DNA of 64,000 nucleotides from Cylindrospermum sp. NIES-4074 (GCA_003994795.1 AP018269.1:6612148-6676147), one strand, 5' to 3'. Counted from the first letter of the stretch, positions 44,307 to 54,342 are shown. The notes: generated from the letters alone by a model not told the origin. Numbers and translations: made by a program.

Positions 44307-45170
44307 TCAATAATCTTCTTTTTTTACATTTTTAAAGTTTACGATCTTTGTGGCGTGTTTGATCTCAAATTGCTGTAAATAAGCTATTAGCCGTTCTTTT
44401 TCCTGACGTTCCTGTTCGGCACGTTGGCTTTCTTGTTCAGCACGTTGGCTTTCTTGTTCGGCACGTTGGCTTTCTTGTTCAGCACGTTGACGTTCTTGTT
44501 CAGCACGTTGACGTTCCTGCTCAATCTGTTCCACAGACCAAGGTAACAAATTACCTGCCTGATCCCACCACCGTAACCAATACCCAGTCCGGGCTTCTTT
44601 TGTTCCTCTCCAAGTTCCCAAAAATAAGTTCATTGAATCAATCCAATGGAGACCATGCTCATTTGGTTGCTCTAACTTATAGTGCCCATTTTCCAGTTGA
44701 TAATATTCTAATAACCCGCTATTAGGCTCAAAAATTACATAAATGGGAACTTGCAAAATTTGCTCGTAGAAAAACCATCTTCCTGGTGGATAGGTTCGCT
44801 TAACAGAATATTCTCCACCTTCAGTATCAGATAAAAATTCCATCACTATAGCTGGAACATCCCCTTCTAAATTAGGTGTGTAGCTTTTACGGTTGTCTAA
44901 AATCTCCTTCACTGAGGGAACATACAGCCAATCTGGTGCTTTAGCGATAAATTGACCGTCTAATGTTGCACACAGAGCAAAATTCGAGGCTATCAACATC
45001 TGAGGTTGAATGAAACCCGCAATTTCTAAACTTTCTCGCAAAGCACCAGCCAAAATTGGCTGTCCTGTATTTTCCACCGGTTCATCCTCTAACTGAAAAT
45101 CATCAGGTAAGGCTTCCCAAGAAATTACCAGTTCAGTGGGGGATTTAATTTCACTGATTTGGGTGGCCAT
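44307..45170 (-). CDS. Uma2-family protein, 3' end replaced by IS630
   Basis: A Uma2-family (PD-(D/E)XK-like) protein: PTELVISWEALPDDFQL near the N-terminus, SNFALCATLDGQFIAKAPDWLYV, and GDVPAIVMEFLSDTEGGEYS with FFYEQILQVPIYVIFEP, typical of the large cyanobacterial family. A coiled coil follows (about 218-258) made of six QRAEQE(R/S) heptads encoded by 21-base DNA repeats. Normal coding ends at LIAYL (44378). The remaining 23 residues (QQFEIKHATKIVNF...) come from the IS end. The missing native tail is at 43261-43310. Loss of 15 terminal residues may or may not inactivate it. Confidence 0.85.
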   Translation of the reverse strand: MATQISEIKSPTELVISWEALPDDFQLEDEPVENTGQPILAGALRESLEIAGFIQPQMLIASNFALCATLDGQFIAKAPDWLYVPSVKEILDNRKSYTPNLEGDVPAIVMEFLSDTEGGEYSVKRTYPPGRWFFYEQILQVPIYVIFEPNSGLLEYYQLENGHYKLEQPNEHGLHWIDSMNLFLGTWRGTKEARTGYWLRWWDQAGNLLPWSVEQIEQERQRAEQERQRAEQESQRAEQESQRAEQESQRAEQERQEKERLIAYLQQFEIKHATKIVNFKNVKKEDY

Positions 45171-45260
45171 AAAGACTGCCTTTTGTGGATTTATTTTTAT
45201 TTTATGCCTGGGTTTACTGATTCGTTGTCAATCTGGGCAATGACTTGTCTCTACAGTTGG

Positions 45261-47981
45261 CTACAACGGCAATTTGATGGTGAAGGTAGCGCCTTTGTCT
45301 TGTCCAGCACTAGCAGCTTCAATAGTTCCACCATGTAGTTCTACTAGATGACGAGCGATCGCTAAACCCAATCCTAAACCACCTTGTTTATGAGTGCGAT
45401 CGCCTTGATGATAGCGTTCAAAAACATAGGGGAGAAACTCTGGACTGATGCCAATACCTGTGTCACTGACGATAATTTGGGCATAGCTGCCCGTTGTTTG
45501 TTGTGTTTTTTGACAACTAACAACTGACAAATGAACTTGTACCCGTCCTTCTGGCGGAGTAAACTTAATAGCGTTGGAGAGTAAATTGCCGAGAACTTGC
45601 AGCAAGCGATTGGCATCACCAAGAACGGTGGGAATAGACTTCTCAATAACAGATTCTAGAGCGATAGTCTTAGCATTTGCAGAAGGGTAAGCAGTATCCA
45701 ACGCCGCCCCCACAACTGCCACCAGATTAATTTTAGACACCTCTAAATGCAGCTTTCCCTGGAGGATACGGGAAATATTCTGCAAGTCTTCCAAAAGCTT
45801 GGCTTGGGACTTAGCATTACGTTCGATGGTTTCTAGCGCATTGGTAACGGTAGCTGTGTCTACTTGCCGAGTCCGCAGCAGTTTTGCCCAACCGAGAATA
45901 GCATTGAGTGGCGATCGCAAATCATGAGACACCATCGCCACAAACTCATCTTTAGCCTGATTAGCAGCTTCAGCTTCCGCACGGGCAATTTGCTCAAGTT
46001 GCAAAAGTCGAGTGCGTTCGACTTCCAACTGTTTGCGATCGTTAATATCTGTACTTGTGCCAAACCACTTTATGACACGTCCTTGCTCATCCTTGATGGG
46101 CACAGCTCGTGCTAAATGCCAACGATAAGTGCCGTCACGACTTTTATAGCGCATTTCCTGTTCGTAAGGTTCCCCTGTCCGCAAGGCTTCCATCCATGCT
46201 CCCATAGCTAGTTGAATTTCATCTGGATGTATGACTTTTGTCCAGTCAAACCTCATCGACAGCTCAACCGTTTGCCCAGTGAATTCACACCATCGTTGAT
46301 TAACATGTTCATATTCCCCGTTAGCATCACAAATCCAAACAAGTTGTGGGATCGCATCTGATAAATAACGGTAGCGTTCTTCACTTTGGCGTAGCGCAGC
46401 CTCAGCGCGTTTACGTTGGGTTAAGTCGAGAACAAAGCAAGCGCTATAGCCGTTCTCCTCTGTACCATCGATGCGAGCAATGCCCAAGAGAATCGGAATC
46501 CGAGTTCCATCTTTGCGAAAATATTCCTTTTCAAAAGGGGTACAAACTCCAGATGTTTGCAGTTCTTGAATTTTTTGCTGGTCAAAGTCTTGATATTCTG
46601 GCGGTGTCATCCAGTCCCAGCGAATGTTTCCTGCTACCAGTTCTTCACGAGTATAGCCAAACAAGTCCAGAAAAGCATCGTTTGCTTCATAGATGCAACC
46701 GCTAAAATCACCGAAATACATACCAACTATATTGGATTCCACAATCCGTCTGAATTTAGCTTCGCTTTGGCGCAAAGCTGCTTCAGTATATTTGCGTTCG
46801 TGTAGCGCAGCTTGTTGTTCGCTAATATCCGTTGTACTACCAACTGCCCGCACTGCCTGCCCATGAGTATCTCGCGCAATCACTCCCTGATCCAGCACAT
46901 ACCGATATTGGTTATCTTTGTGACGTACCCTATACTCAACAGCATAGTAATTTTTATGGGCAAGTGTAGCCTGGAAGTCTTGTTCTAAATGCTCCCAATC
47001 ATCGGGATGGATGAGTTGATTCCACCATTCAAATGTAGGTGCTGCCTCTTCCAAAGAGTAGCCCAAAATCCGGGTTAGCCCCTCTGTTCTGGCGATCGAA
47101 TTTTTCCTTAAATCCCAGTCATAAATAAGACAGTTAACCGCCGCCGCCGCTAGTTGAAAACGCTCATTGCTTAAGCGTAGCTGTTCCTCTGCCTGTTTTT
47201 TTTCTGTTACATCCCGCCAAGAAGCAACCAAACCGTCTCCCATTTTGGTGATCCGAAAATCAAAGACTTTGCTTAACTGCTGCTTACCATCAAAGTAAAT
47301 GTAGTTTTGGGATTCTTTCACTAAAGGTTCACCCGTGTCTACAACTTGGCAATACTCATCAAACAAGCCACTTTCCCGATGAGTCGGGAGAATTTCACAC
47401 AGCCCTTTGCCCAGTTGTTCTTGCTTAGTCATCTGGTGACATTCACAAGCTGCCGCGTTAACATAATCAATACGGAAATCTAATATTTCGCCCCTATTAT
47501 TGCGAATAGCTGAGTAAATGCTGAAGCAGTCCAGCATATTTTCCACAGAAGCCCGAAAACGATCCTCACTCTCTTGCAGTTTCTGAGCTAACTGAGCGTT
47601 TTTAATTGCCGAGTGGATAGTAGAACGCAAGAGTTCTCCCGTCGTCTCTCCTTTGACTAGATAATCTTGGACACCATTTTTCATAGCCTGAACAGCAACA
47701 GTTTCGTTACCATATCCCGTTAACATAATTACCGCTGGCATTACTCCTTGGGACTGCTGTTTTAATGCCGCCAGAAATTCTAGCCCATCCAAATCAGGCA
47801 ACAGAAAATCTAATAAGATGCCGTCAGGCTGAAACTGCTGACATGCTTCTAGAGCCTCTTCTCCCGATTCTTCTTCAAGAATTGTGTAGCTGTGTTCTCG
47901 GTCTTGCAGTAGATAGCGGCGATAAACCTGTCGGTCTTCAGGAGAATCATCAATGATTAAAACGGTTAACGGTTGCGCCAT
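45261..47981 (-). CDS. Hybrid sensor histidine kinase (REC-PAS4-HisKA-HATPase)
   Basis: The 906 residues begin with a receiver (Asp58 in GILLDFLLPDLDG), then four PAS domains at about 140-265, 270-390, 405-525 and 535-655, each ending in a PAC-like DVTEKK/DISEQ/DLTQRK/DINDRK. A coiled linker leads to HisKA with His686 in MVSHDLRSPLNAILGWAK and HATPase with LGNLLSNAIKF, DTGIGI and GLGLGLAI. It is soluble. It starts 2 bases after the rcpB stop, so CphB, RcpB and this protein form one operon; phosphate from CphB could reach its N-terminal receiver (inference). Confidence 0.93.
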   Translation of the reverse strand: MAQPLTVLIIDDSPEDRQVYRRYLLQDREHSYTILEEESGEEALEACQQFQPDGILLDFLLPDLDGLEFLAALKQQSQGVMPAVIMLTGYGNETVAVQAMKNGVQDYLVKGETTGELLRSTIHSAIKNAQLAQKLQESEDRFRASVENMLDCFSIYSAIRNNRGEILDFRIDYVNAAACECHQMTKQEQLGKGLCEILPTHRESGLFDEYCQVVDTGEPLVKESQNYIYFDGKQQLSKVFDFRITKMGDGLVASWRDVTEKKQAEEQLRLSNERFQLAAAAVNCLIYDWDLRKNSIARTEGLTRILGYSLEEAAPTFEWWNQLIHPDDWEHLEQDFQATLAHKNYYAVEYRVRHKDNQYRYVLDQGVIARDTHGQAVRAVGSTTDISEQQAALHERKYTEAALRQSEAKFRRIVESNIVGMYFGDFSGCIYEANDAFLDLFGYTREELVAGNIRWDWMTPPEYQDFDQQKIQELQTSGVCTPFEKEYFRKDGTRIPILLGIARIDGTEENGYSACFVLDLTQRKRAEAALRQSEERYRYLSDAIPQLVWICDANGEYEHVNQRWCEFTGQTVELSMRFDWTKVIHPDEIQLAMGAWMEALRTGEPYEQEMRYKSRDGTYRWHLARAVPIKDEQGRVIKWFGTSTDINDRKQLEVERTRLLQLEQIARAEAEAANQAKDEFVAMVSHDLRSPLNAILGWAKLLRTRQVDTATVTNALETIERNAKSQAKLLEDLQNISRILQGKLHLEVSKINLVAVVGAALDTAYPSANAKTIALESVIEKSIPTVLGDANRLLQVLGNLLSNAIKFTPPEGRVQVHLSVVSCQKTQQTTGSYAQIIVSDTGIGISPEFLPYVFERYHQGDRTHKQGGLGLGLAIARHLVELHGGTIEAASAGQDKGATFTIKLPL

Positions 47982-47983
47982 GA

Positions 47984-48439
47984 CTACTTGCTAAAAGTAT
48001 CAGGAAGAATCACAATATCTAACCAATAATTTACAAAGCTTTGAATTGTTTCTACCAACCTTTTAATATTGATTGGTTTTAAAATATAACTAGTAACATA
48101 ATATTGATAACATATTTCAATATCTTTAGGGTTAGAAGAAGTAGTAAATACAACCACAGGAATTATTTTCAGGTTTTCATCTTGCTTTATTTGCTCTAAA
48201 ACTTCCCGCCCATCGGTTCCTGGTAAATTCAGATCAAGCAAAATAATCGAGGGACGAGGGTAAGTTTGGGGATCGCTATAGAGTCCATTGTGGTAGAGAA
48301 AGTCTAGGGCTTCATCGCCATCAGTACAGCGAAAAATTGGATTAATGACGGCTTGTCGCTGCATAACTCGATACAGGGCTTCAAAGTCTTCGTCGCTATC
48401 TTCAATCACTAACAAGGGTTGGGAGATTTTACCAATCAT
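47984..48439 (-). CDS. rcpB: Phytochrome response regulator RcpB
   Basis: A 151-residue single receiver domain. Acidic pair in [15 protein letters not shown], phosphoacceptor Asp69 in [13 protein letters not shown], Thr in [11 protein letters not shown], Lys in SYILKPINI; the [12 protein letters not shown] end fits Rcp proteins. It lies 5 bases after the cphB stop and 2 bases before the hybrid kinase start, so it is co-translated between them and is the expected phosphate acceptor of CphB. Confidence 0.93.
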   Translation of the reverse strand: MIGKISQPLLVIEDSDEDFEALYRVMQRQAVINPIFRCTDGDEALDFLYHNGLYSDPQTYPRPSIILLDLNLPGTDGREVLEQIKQDENLKIIPVVVFTTSSNPKDIEICYQYYVTSYILKPINIKRLVETIQSFVNYWLDIVILPDTFSK

Positions 48440-48444
48440 AAGTT

Positions 48445-50697
48445 TTAGTCTACTTCCTCGAAGGTGAAATAGAAGGTAGTACCTTCACCATAATTTGACT
48501 CTACCCAGATTTTACCCCGATGCCGTTCTACAATCTTTTTGGCAATAGTTAGTCCTGCCCCTGTGCCACCACCATATTTACTGGGGCCGTGGAGTCGTTT
48601 GAAAATGCGAAAAATCGCTTCAAAGTGTTTTTCCCGAATGCCAATACCGTTATCACGCACGTAAAATGTTTGTGGTTGATGTGGTTTGTCAATATAGCCA
48701 ATTTCAATCCATTTTTCGGCTTTGTCGTTGTACTTGATAGCGTTGGTAATTAGATTGTTGAAGACTTCACCCACTTGGATGCGATCGCAATAGACTATTG
48801 GTAGCGGTCTAGGAATGCGGATTTCTATCTCCTCAATCCGGGCACTTAACAAATCTAAAATTCGCCGGACAACACTATTGATATCTGTTGGCTGCATGGA
48901 AAGATCCACTCTTCCTAATCGGGAAAAATGCAACAGTGAATCAATTAAATCTTCCATCCGCTGAGTTAGACGAATTAGGGTTTTTAATTTAGATTTTCCC
49001 TCTTCATTCAGGATTTCACCATAGTCTTCAATCAAAAAATTAGAGTAATTATGAATCCCCCTCAGTGGTTCTTTTAAATCATGGGAAGCAATGTAAGCAA
49101 AAGCATCTAATTCGTTATTACTACGTTCTAGTTCAATATTTAGCTGTGCTAGCTCATCTACTTTCCGCAGCACCACACCAATAATTGCATTTCTCAACTC
49201 CAGTGCAGCATTCACCTCACAAGATTTCCATGCAAGAGACTTTAACCACACTGTTTCTTTCCATAATTCAAAGGATTTGCGGGGTGATAGGTGCAATTTC
49301 CCATTGTCTTTTACTTCTACAGGTTTATTGGGGTTTCCTCCCCAATCTACAGTTTGCACCACCTCTGGACGAAACCACAAAACATAGTTTTTCTGACTTT
49401 TAGAAATGGAAACCGCCATTAAGCCACTAGCCACATCTCGAAATTTCACCGCTTCCGGGTAAAGTTTTGAAAGCCACTCGGTGTAAAAAATTTCCTCTTG
49501 TACGTTTTGATTAATCCATTCTACTAAATATTGAATATCCTGCTTTTCAGGGGTGTTACCAATCGTCAAATATTCTCCGTCGAAATAGACTGCTGCTCCT
49601 TGGGCATTCACGAGATTAAGTAAATTAGGTTGATATTTAATTAAACCCTCAATAAAATTCGGCTCTGACGACATATATTCAACTAATTTACTATGGATAG
49701 ATTTCAACTGGATGCTATATTCAAAATCTTCACTATCCTCTTTATTACCTAGCGCTAAAGATGCCATTTGCCCCAATAATTCACAAGCATTACGAATTTC
49801 ATAGGGAATATATCTAGGCGATTGATGATGGCAAGCTATTAGCCCCCATAATTTTTTATTTTTCATAATGGAAATTGACATTGATGCCTTTATGCCCATA
49901 TTGTGCATATATTCTATGTGTAAGGGCGAGACGCTCCGCAACACTGAATCACTTAAATTTAAAGGCTGTTCAGTTAATGGATTATTAATAGGGATAACTG
50001 CTGCTGGTTGATAGTTAACATCTGGGATCAGCCTCAACCAATTTTGGCTATAGAGTTTTCTGGCTTGTTCAGGAATATCAGAAGCGGGGTAGTGTAAGCC
50101 TAAATAAGGTGTGAGATTTTCTAGCTTTTCTTCAGCAATTACTCTGCCATTCCAATTATCTTCAAATCGATAAACCATTACTCGGTCAAAACCAGTAATC
50201 TGCTTAACTTCTTTAGCAAGAATTTGGCTGAGTTCGGTAAGAGTAGATGCCACCTGTAGTTTAGATATAGCCAGTTTTATTAAAGGATAAAATTTAAAAA
50301 ATGCATTGCTTTTTTCTAATAAATCTGGCTCTAATTCTAAAATGACAATTCCCAGATGGCGATGAATAATTCCATCAAAACTTACAGTTTTATTGCCCAG
50401 ATTGATGCTAAATTCCAAAGGATTGCTAAACTGTACGTCTTCTTGAGATAAACAATCTCTTAAAAAAGTAATTTGGTCAGAATCAAACAAGTTACTCAAA
50501 GGCTGATTTAGTAATTGTTCAGGGTGCTGTCCCAGGAACTTAAATGTATTATTGCTGATTTGTAGGATAGTTAGTTCTGGCTCTTTTAAGGCTAAAATAA
50601 CTCCGTGAGGCTGAATAGAGCCAGGAATATGAATTGGCTCTTTGTCACAGTTTGTGAGATCAACCTGAAAAGGGGTAGGAATGGCGTTGGTATTCAC
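48445..50697 (-). CDS. cphB: Bacteriophytochrome-type sensor histidine kinase CphB
   Basis: The 750 residues run PAS-GAF-PHY-HisKA-HATPase. The N-terminal Cys17 in [21 protein letters not shown] is the biliverdin-attaching Cys of bacteriophytochromes. The GAF position used by Cph1 is not Cys here ([15 protein letters not shown]). [14 protein letters not shown], the tongue [14 protein letters not shown] and SPRKSF are intact. The phosphorylated His539 is in [26 protein letters not shown] and GTGAGLTI bind ATP. It should sense red/far-red light with biliverdin and phosphorylate RcpB. It complements the Cph1-type phytochrome at 18730. Confidence 0.94.
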   Translation of the reverse strand: MNTNAIPTPFQVDLTNCDKEPIHIPGSIQPHGVILALKEPELTILQISNNTFKFLGQHPEQLLNQPLSNLFDSDQITFLRDCLSQEDVQFSNPLEFSINLGNKTVSFDGIIHRHLGIVILELEPDLLEKSNAFFKFYPLIKLAISKLQVASTLTELSQILAKEVKQITGFDRVMVYRFEDNWNGRVIAEEKLENLTPYLGLHYPASDIPEQARKLYSQNWLRLIPDVNYQPAAVIPINNPLTEQPLNLSDSVLRSVSPLHIEYMHNMGIKASMSISIMKNKKLWGLIACHHQSPRYIPYEIRNACELLGQMASLALGNKEDSEDFEYSIQLKSIHSKLVEYMSSEPNFIEGLIKYQPNLLNLVNAQGAAVYFDGEYLTIGNTPEKQDIQYLVEWINQNVQEEIFYTEWLSKLYPEAVKFRDVASGLMAVSISKSQKNYVLWFRPEVVQTVDWGGNPNKPVEVKDNGKLHLSPRKSFELWKETVWLKSLAWKSCEVNAALELRNAIIGVVLRKVDELAQLNIELERSNNELDAFAYIASHDLKEPLRGIHNYSNFLIEDYGEILNEEGKSKLKTLIRLTQRMEDLIDSLLHFSRLGRVDLSMQPTDINSVVRRILDLLSARIEEIEIRIPRPLPIVYCDRIQVGEVFNNLITNAIKYNDKAEKWIEIGYIDKPHQPQTFYVRDNGIGIREKHFEAIFRIFKRLHGPSKYGGGTGAGLTIAKKIVERHRGKIWVESNYGEGTTFYFTFEEVD

Positions 50698-51136
50698 GTT
50701 TTTATCCCAAATCCAATATCTACAACTGGCATCGTCAGTAATTCATAGCCCCAGCATAACTATTTTAGAGACGTGATTAATTACTTGTATACAATTCACT
50801 TTGGAGCAGTTCCCCCATTAATTGCCAATTCCGGGAAAATTGCTAGCTTTGTGGAGAAATCTGTTGTTTAGAGCAGTCTAGGAAAATTGTAGTTTTATGA
50901 ATTTAAATTACATTTTGATTATTTATATTATTTTTAAACTTAAAAAATATAGATATTCCTAGATTTCCGGTGGGTAAGCTTGCTCAATACCAGCTTTGGC
51001 TAGTGGATAAGGAAAATTATTTAGCGGGAGAAAAATGTCACGATCGCAGTAAAATTGCCATTGGTGTGGTGGAGGGGGCAGTGTACGAAGCACATTCAAG
51101 ATACTTCTGTTGATTCCCGACGCCAATGGAGACGTT
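50698..51136. other. Divergent spacer upstream of cphB and the response regulator
   Basis: About 440 AT-rich bases between cphB (minus) and a receiver gene (plus). It should hold both promoters. A minus-strand open frame at 50959-51171 overlaps the receiver gene and has no recognisable motif. No repeat was seen. Confidence 0.4.
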
Positions 51137-51541
51137 ATGCAAGCTCCTTTCCCGCTGACTGGCTTACGCATCCTCGTAGTTGATGATGATGACGATAGCC
51201 GCTTTTACATTTCTACCGTATTGGAAGCAGATGGAGCGACCGTCACGGCAGCTGCATCGGCAGCTACAGCATTGGAAATGCTACCCAAGTTGCAACCTCA
51301 TGCCTTTATCTGTGACATTGCGATGCCTGGTGAAGATGGCTATGACTTGATCCGCAAAGTGCGATCGCTTAAACCAGATCAAGGTGGACGAGTCCCCGCT
51401 GTGGCTTTAACCGCTTATGCCGAGAGTGAGGATCGTATCCGGGCCCTAGAAGCTGGCTTTCAGACTCATGTGGCTAAACCTGTTGATCCCACTGAACTAG
51501 TAGCAATCATCGCTAATTTGATCACTTTTTGTAAGGGTTAA
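51137..51541 (+). CDS. Single-domain response regulator
   Basis: A receiver domain of about 134 residues. LRILVVDDDDDSRFYIS gives the acidic pocket, the phosphoacceptor Asp lies in AFICDIAMPGEDGYDLI, Thr/Ala in VALTAYAESEDR and Lys in THVAKPVDP. The wording is that of receivers normally found at the C-terminus of hybrid kinases (GLRILVVDDDDDSR), so it may be a split-off piece. The ATG at 51137 (MQAPFPLTGLRIL) is preferred over TTG at 51110. It is divergent from cphB; a link to it is possible but unproven. Confidence 0.85.
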   Translation: MQAPFPLTGLRILVVDDDDDSRFYISTVLEADGATVTAAASAATALEMLPKLQPHAFICDIAMPGEDGYDLIRKVRSLKPDQGGRVPAVALTAYAESEDRIRALEAGFQTHVAKPVDPTELVAIIANLITFCKG

Positions 51542-51542
51542 C

Positions 51543-52448
51543 TTATTTTGCTCCCGACTCGTAGCTAATTTGCTCAGACTGATATGCTGGTGGCTCGACG
51601 TGAATTAAAATCCTGACTGGATGGAAACGTTCTTCTAGTCGGCTTTCTACTTCTTCGGTAATATGATGAGCGGTTTCTACGTCAGGTGCATCTACTATTA
51701 AGTGCATTTCCATGAAAACTTGGCGACCCAAAACACCACGAGAGGCGATGTCGTGACAGTTAATCACACCAGGGACAGAAACAGCGATCGCATGAATGGC
51801 TTCTGGTGCGATCGCCATTTGATCCACCAACCAAGGTAAATTCTCTTTTAAAACTGACCAGCCACTCCAAAATACCAATAACGCCACAGGAAAGGCTAAA
51901 GCCACATCCAACCATTGAAAATTGAGCCACCAAATCCCAATCAAACCCCCAATTACGGCGATCGTTACCCAAACATCACTCATGGTATGTGTAGCATCAG
52001 CAATCAAAATGGGACTACCCACCCGCTTACCCTCATGACGTTCGTAAAACGTCACAAAAATATTCACACCCAGCACAATCAGCAATAACCACAATTCGGG
52101 TGCTGATATTTTCACTGGTTCCCCACCTTTAAGAATTTTCTCCACAGCACCTTGGAGAATTTCAAAACAGGCGATCCCTAAAAAAGCGGAAATTCCCAAG
52201 GCTCCCACCGCTTCAAATTTATGGTGTCCATAGGGATGTTCGCGATCGGGATACGGTGAAGAAAACCTACTGGCAATCAAACCTAAAATATTGTTAGCGC
52301 TATCCGTCACACTATGTAAAGCATCAGCTAACAAGCTGAGAGAACCCGTTGAGTAACCCACAACAGCTTTTAATGCCATCACAAACAGGTTTAACAGTAG
52401 GGTTATAATTAAAACCTTTCGCACCGTGGCGCGGTTATCGTAACTCAT
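51543..52448 (-). CDS. Cation diffusion facilitator (zinc/divalent metal efflux)
   Basis: The 301 residues have six membrane helices in the first 210 and a cytoplasmic metal-binding domain after (about 215-290). The metal site residues are HSVTD in LADALHSVTDSANN and HTMSD in IADATHTMSDVWV, the HxxxD pairs of zinc-type CDF proteins. The DREHPYGHHKFE loop is typical. It should export Zn or related metals by proton antiport in the plasma membrane. It is convergent with the receiver gene, 1 base apart, with no space for a terminator. Confidence 0.93.
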   Translation of the reverse strand: MSYDNRATVRKVLIITLLLNLFVMALKAVVGYSTGSLSLLADALHSVTDSANNILGLIASRFSSPYPDREHPYGHHKFEAVGALGISAFLGIACFEILQGAVEKILKGGEPVKISAPELWLLLIVLGVNIFVTFYERHEGKRVGSPILIADATHTMSDVWVTIAVIGGLIGIWWLNFQWLDVALAFPVALLVFWSGWSVLKENLPWLVDQMAIAPEAIHAIAVSVPGVINCHDIASRGVLGRQVFMEMHLIVDAPDVETAHHITEEVESRLEERFHPVRILIHVEPPAYQSEQISYESGAK

Positions 52449-52762
52449 GGAGGCTTTTTAACATTAAGTTCTATTATTTCTACTGTAAAACTCAAAACGC
52501 CAATAAACACAAATAAAATGTATCAAAGTCTGACGCAGTAAGGATTAAGTCTCTCTATAACCTACAAATTTACAACCAATTTATTGAGATTAATTTCAAT
52601 TAACAGTAGCTACAATCCAGCTAAACCTTGATCATCCCTTTATCAATAACAGCGCATTTTTAGCATTAGTAAATAAAAATCAACATCAAAGTTGTCAGTC
52701 ACATTACTAGGCGACTTCTTCGGGTAACATAGGTAATGACGATCAGTTTTCATAAATAGCTC
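52449..52762. other. Divergent spacer, no recognised element
   Basis: The 314 bases lie between the metal transporter (minus) and a small gene (plus). The sequence is AT-rich and should contain both promoters. No repeat, RNA or small gene was recognised. Confidence 0.35.
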
Positions 52763-53116
52763 ATGTCTTCTACCCCTCTGACGCTGAATCTAGGTGAAGG
52801 TTCTGTCTCTTTCAGTTTTTCACCCCAAGCAGCAAGAGAATTAAAAGCAGCTACAGACCAATTAATGGAGCGTCTAAAAGCTGTCACTGCTAAACCCACA
52901 CCAGGTGGTGGTAAAGTCACTCCCCAACCTCCCCTGGAATATCGTTACACTGGTGAGGTGTTTTTAGAAGTTTTTTGCAATCCGAATATCTGGCCCACCC
53001 CTTTTGCGGCTAAAGTTCTGCTCACAGTCCGCGATATCAACATCCGCTTGACTACAGAAGTTGAATTCACTCGCGTCATTGAGGACATTAACCAATATTT
53101 AGAGCAAGTAGGGTGA
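52763..53116 (+). CDS. Conserved hypothetical protein
   Basis: 117 residues, not recognised. Beta-rich start (LTLNLGEGSVSFSFSPQAAR), a helix (ELKAATDQLMERLKAVT), a Pro/Gly linker (AKPTPGGGKVTPQPPLEY), then RYTGEVFLEVFCNPNIWPTP and LLTVRDINIRLTTEVEF. No signal, membrane segment or Cys pair is present. The codon pattern and clear start look like a real gene. The spacing from neighbours suggests a single-gene transcript. It may belong to a cyanobacteria-restricted family. Confidence 0.6.
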   Translation: MSSTPLTLNLGEGSVSFSFSPQAARELKAATDQLMERLKAVTAKPTPGGGKVTPQPPLEYRYTGEVFLEVFCNPNIWPTPFAAKVLLTVRDINIRLTTEVEFTRVIEDINQYLEQVG

Positions 53117-53495
53117 AATTCATTCACACAATAATGCAAAAGTCAATCTCCTCTCGGCTGACTTTGCTATGTTTTACCAGGGAAATAGCAAATTTATATA
53201 AAAATTACCGGAGCAGTTTAAGGTTAGAAACTGCCCCGGCAAATAAATCTATAGATGATACTCAAGTTTTGACACCGGATCTACACAGCAATTATTCCCG
53301 ATGAGTTCACTAACTTGAAAAATTGTATAAATCAGACTCTAATGCTTCTGTATTATGGGAAACGGAAGATTCTGGATCGGGCAAGGCTCATCAAAACTAG
53401 AGATCATCCTTCAGAGAAAGCGTCTAAATCGTTGTATTGTCAAACCCACACATCGAACATCAACTCCCAATCCAAAAACTGAACTCCAACCTCGA
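53117..53495. other. Spacer without recognised genes
   Basis: The 379 bases include a 63-codon open frame that I do not believe (no ribosome site, no motif). AAATTTATATAAAAATTAC near 53190 is AT-rich but no promoter is called. Nothing else was seen. Confidence 0.3.
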
Positions 53496-53732
53496 TTAGT
53501 CGTTGTCCCATTCTTCACGACCAATTAAATCACCAATGCGATCGCGTAGCAAGAAGTCACATTTTTCTAACTCGCACTCAACACAAACCCACTCTCTAGC
53601 TGGGATGTATTGGCAGAGTGTATAAATTGGTTGTTGTCGGCTAACCATTCCCTTTTGCACCAGTCGACGTGCTTCGTCCTGGATTACGTCTAGAGAGTAG
53701 TAATTGATAGAAGGCACCGTATTCACACTCAT
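53496..53732 (-). CDS. DUF4327 family protein
   Basis: 78 residues. The pattern YSLDVIQDEARRLVQKGMVS followed by RQQPIYTLCQYIPAREWVCV and ECELEKCDFLLRDRIGDLIG is that of the DUF4327 family, small proteins limited to cyanobacteria. Three Cys (LCQY, VCVECELEKC) could bind a metal. Function is unknown. It is flanked by large non-coding spacers. Confidence 0.85.
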   Translation of the reverse strand: MSVNTVPSINYYSLDVIQDEARRLVQKGMVSRQQPIYTLCQYIPAREWVCVECELEKCDFLLRDRIGDLIGREEWDND

Positions 53733-54342
53733 GGTTTTTACTCACAAATTTTTATGTAGATAGTGTTCCCCATATTTGTTAGGAACAAACATGGCAAGGT
53801 TTAGACTTGTGGCTAGGGTTTTGTAGTTTGCTATACGGAACTATTAACATTTTGACGCTACACATCCTCAAATTATTTAAAGAAATGTTAAGTTTGTCAA
53901 CATTCTCTGACATTTTCCATAACTCCGCTTCACATAATCAGGCCAAAGTAGTTAACTTAACCTGCTTTTCAGACTATGTGACTGAGATTCCACAAGACTG
54001 AAACCCTGGAAACTAATGCCTTTAGCTAGGATTTGGGGGGCGGGAATAGTTCATGTTATGGATTGCTTATATACTCAAGTGTTACAGTAGAGTCTTTTGG
54101 AGATGCTGCCATCTGTCCATAGAGAAACTAGCTAGAAATATCTAGCAGGAGCCTGGGTATAAACTCTTGCTCAATATTGGGGTTAAATTACACCACTACG
54201 GCTTGCAGCAACCCATCCATTAACAATTTCTTAATCAATTCGACAATTGTTAAGTTAATTTTGGCACTGCCGCTACAGGGATCAAACCTGAACCATCAGC
54301 AAATGTAGCGAACCAGAGATCCCTGAAGCTGGCATAGTTAAA
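53733..54342. other. 610-base spacer with inverted segment
   Basis: There is a weak open frame (53807-54001) with no support. CAGGGATC near 54276 and GATCCCTG near 54318 form a stem around about 34 bases and could be part of a small structured RNA or repeat; this is not certain. No tRNA was recognised. Confidence 0.35.

Larger units (their letters stand above)
43311..44375 (-). mobile_element. IS630-family insertion sequence
   Basis: 1065 bases. The inverted ends are CAGCAGTTTGCGATCAAACC at 43311 and, on the other strand, CAGCAATTTGAGATCAAACA at 44375. Both are flanked by TA (43309-43310 and 44376-44377), the target duplication of this family. It holds a two-frame transposase and is inserted in a Uma2-family gene. 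Both ends and the transposase are intact, so it is probably recent. Confidence 0.9.

Noticed and set aside
53113-53304. 63-codon open frame after the hypothetical gene at 52763
   Set aside because: Overlaps the upstream stop, no motif, low-complexity composition.
53807-54001. 64-codon plus-strand open frame in the spacer before rbfA
   Set aside because: No ribosome site, no recognised motif, and a composition like the surrounding AT-rich spacer.
54270-54330. Possible small structured RNA or tRNA
   Set aside because: Only a CAGGGATC/GATCCCTG stem was seen; no tRNA arms or known RNA motif could be drawn.
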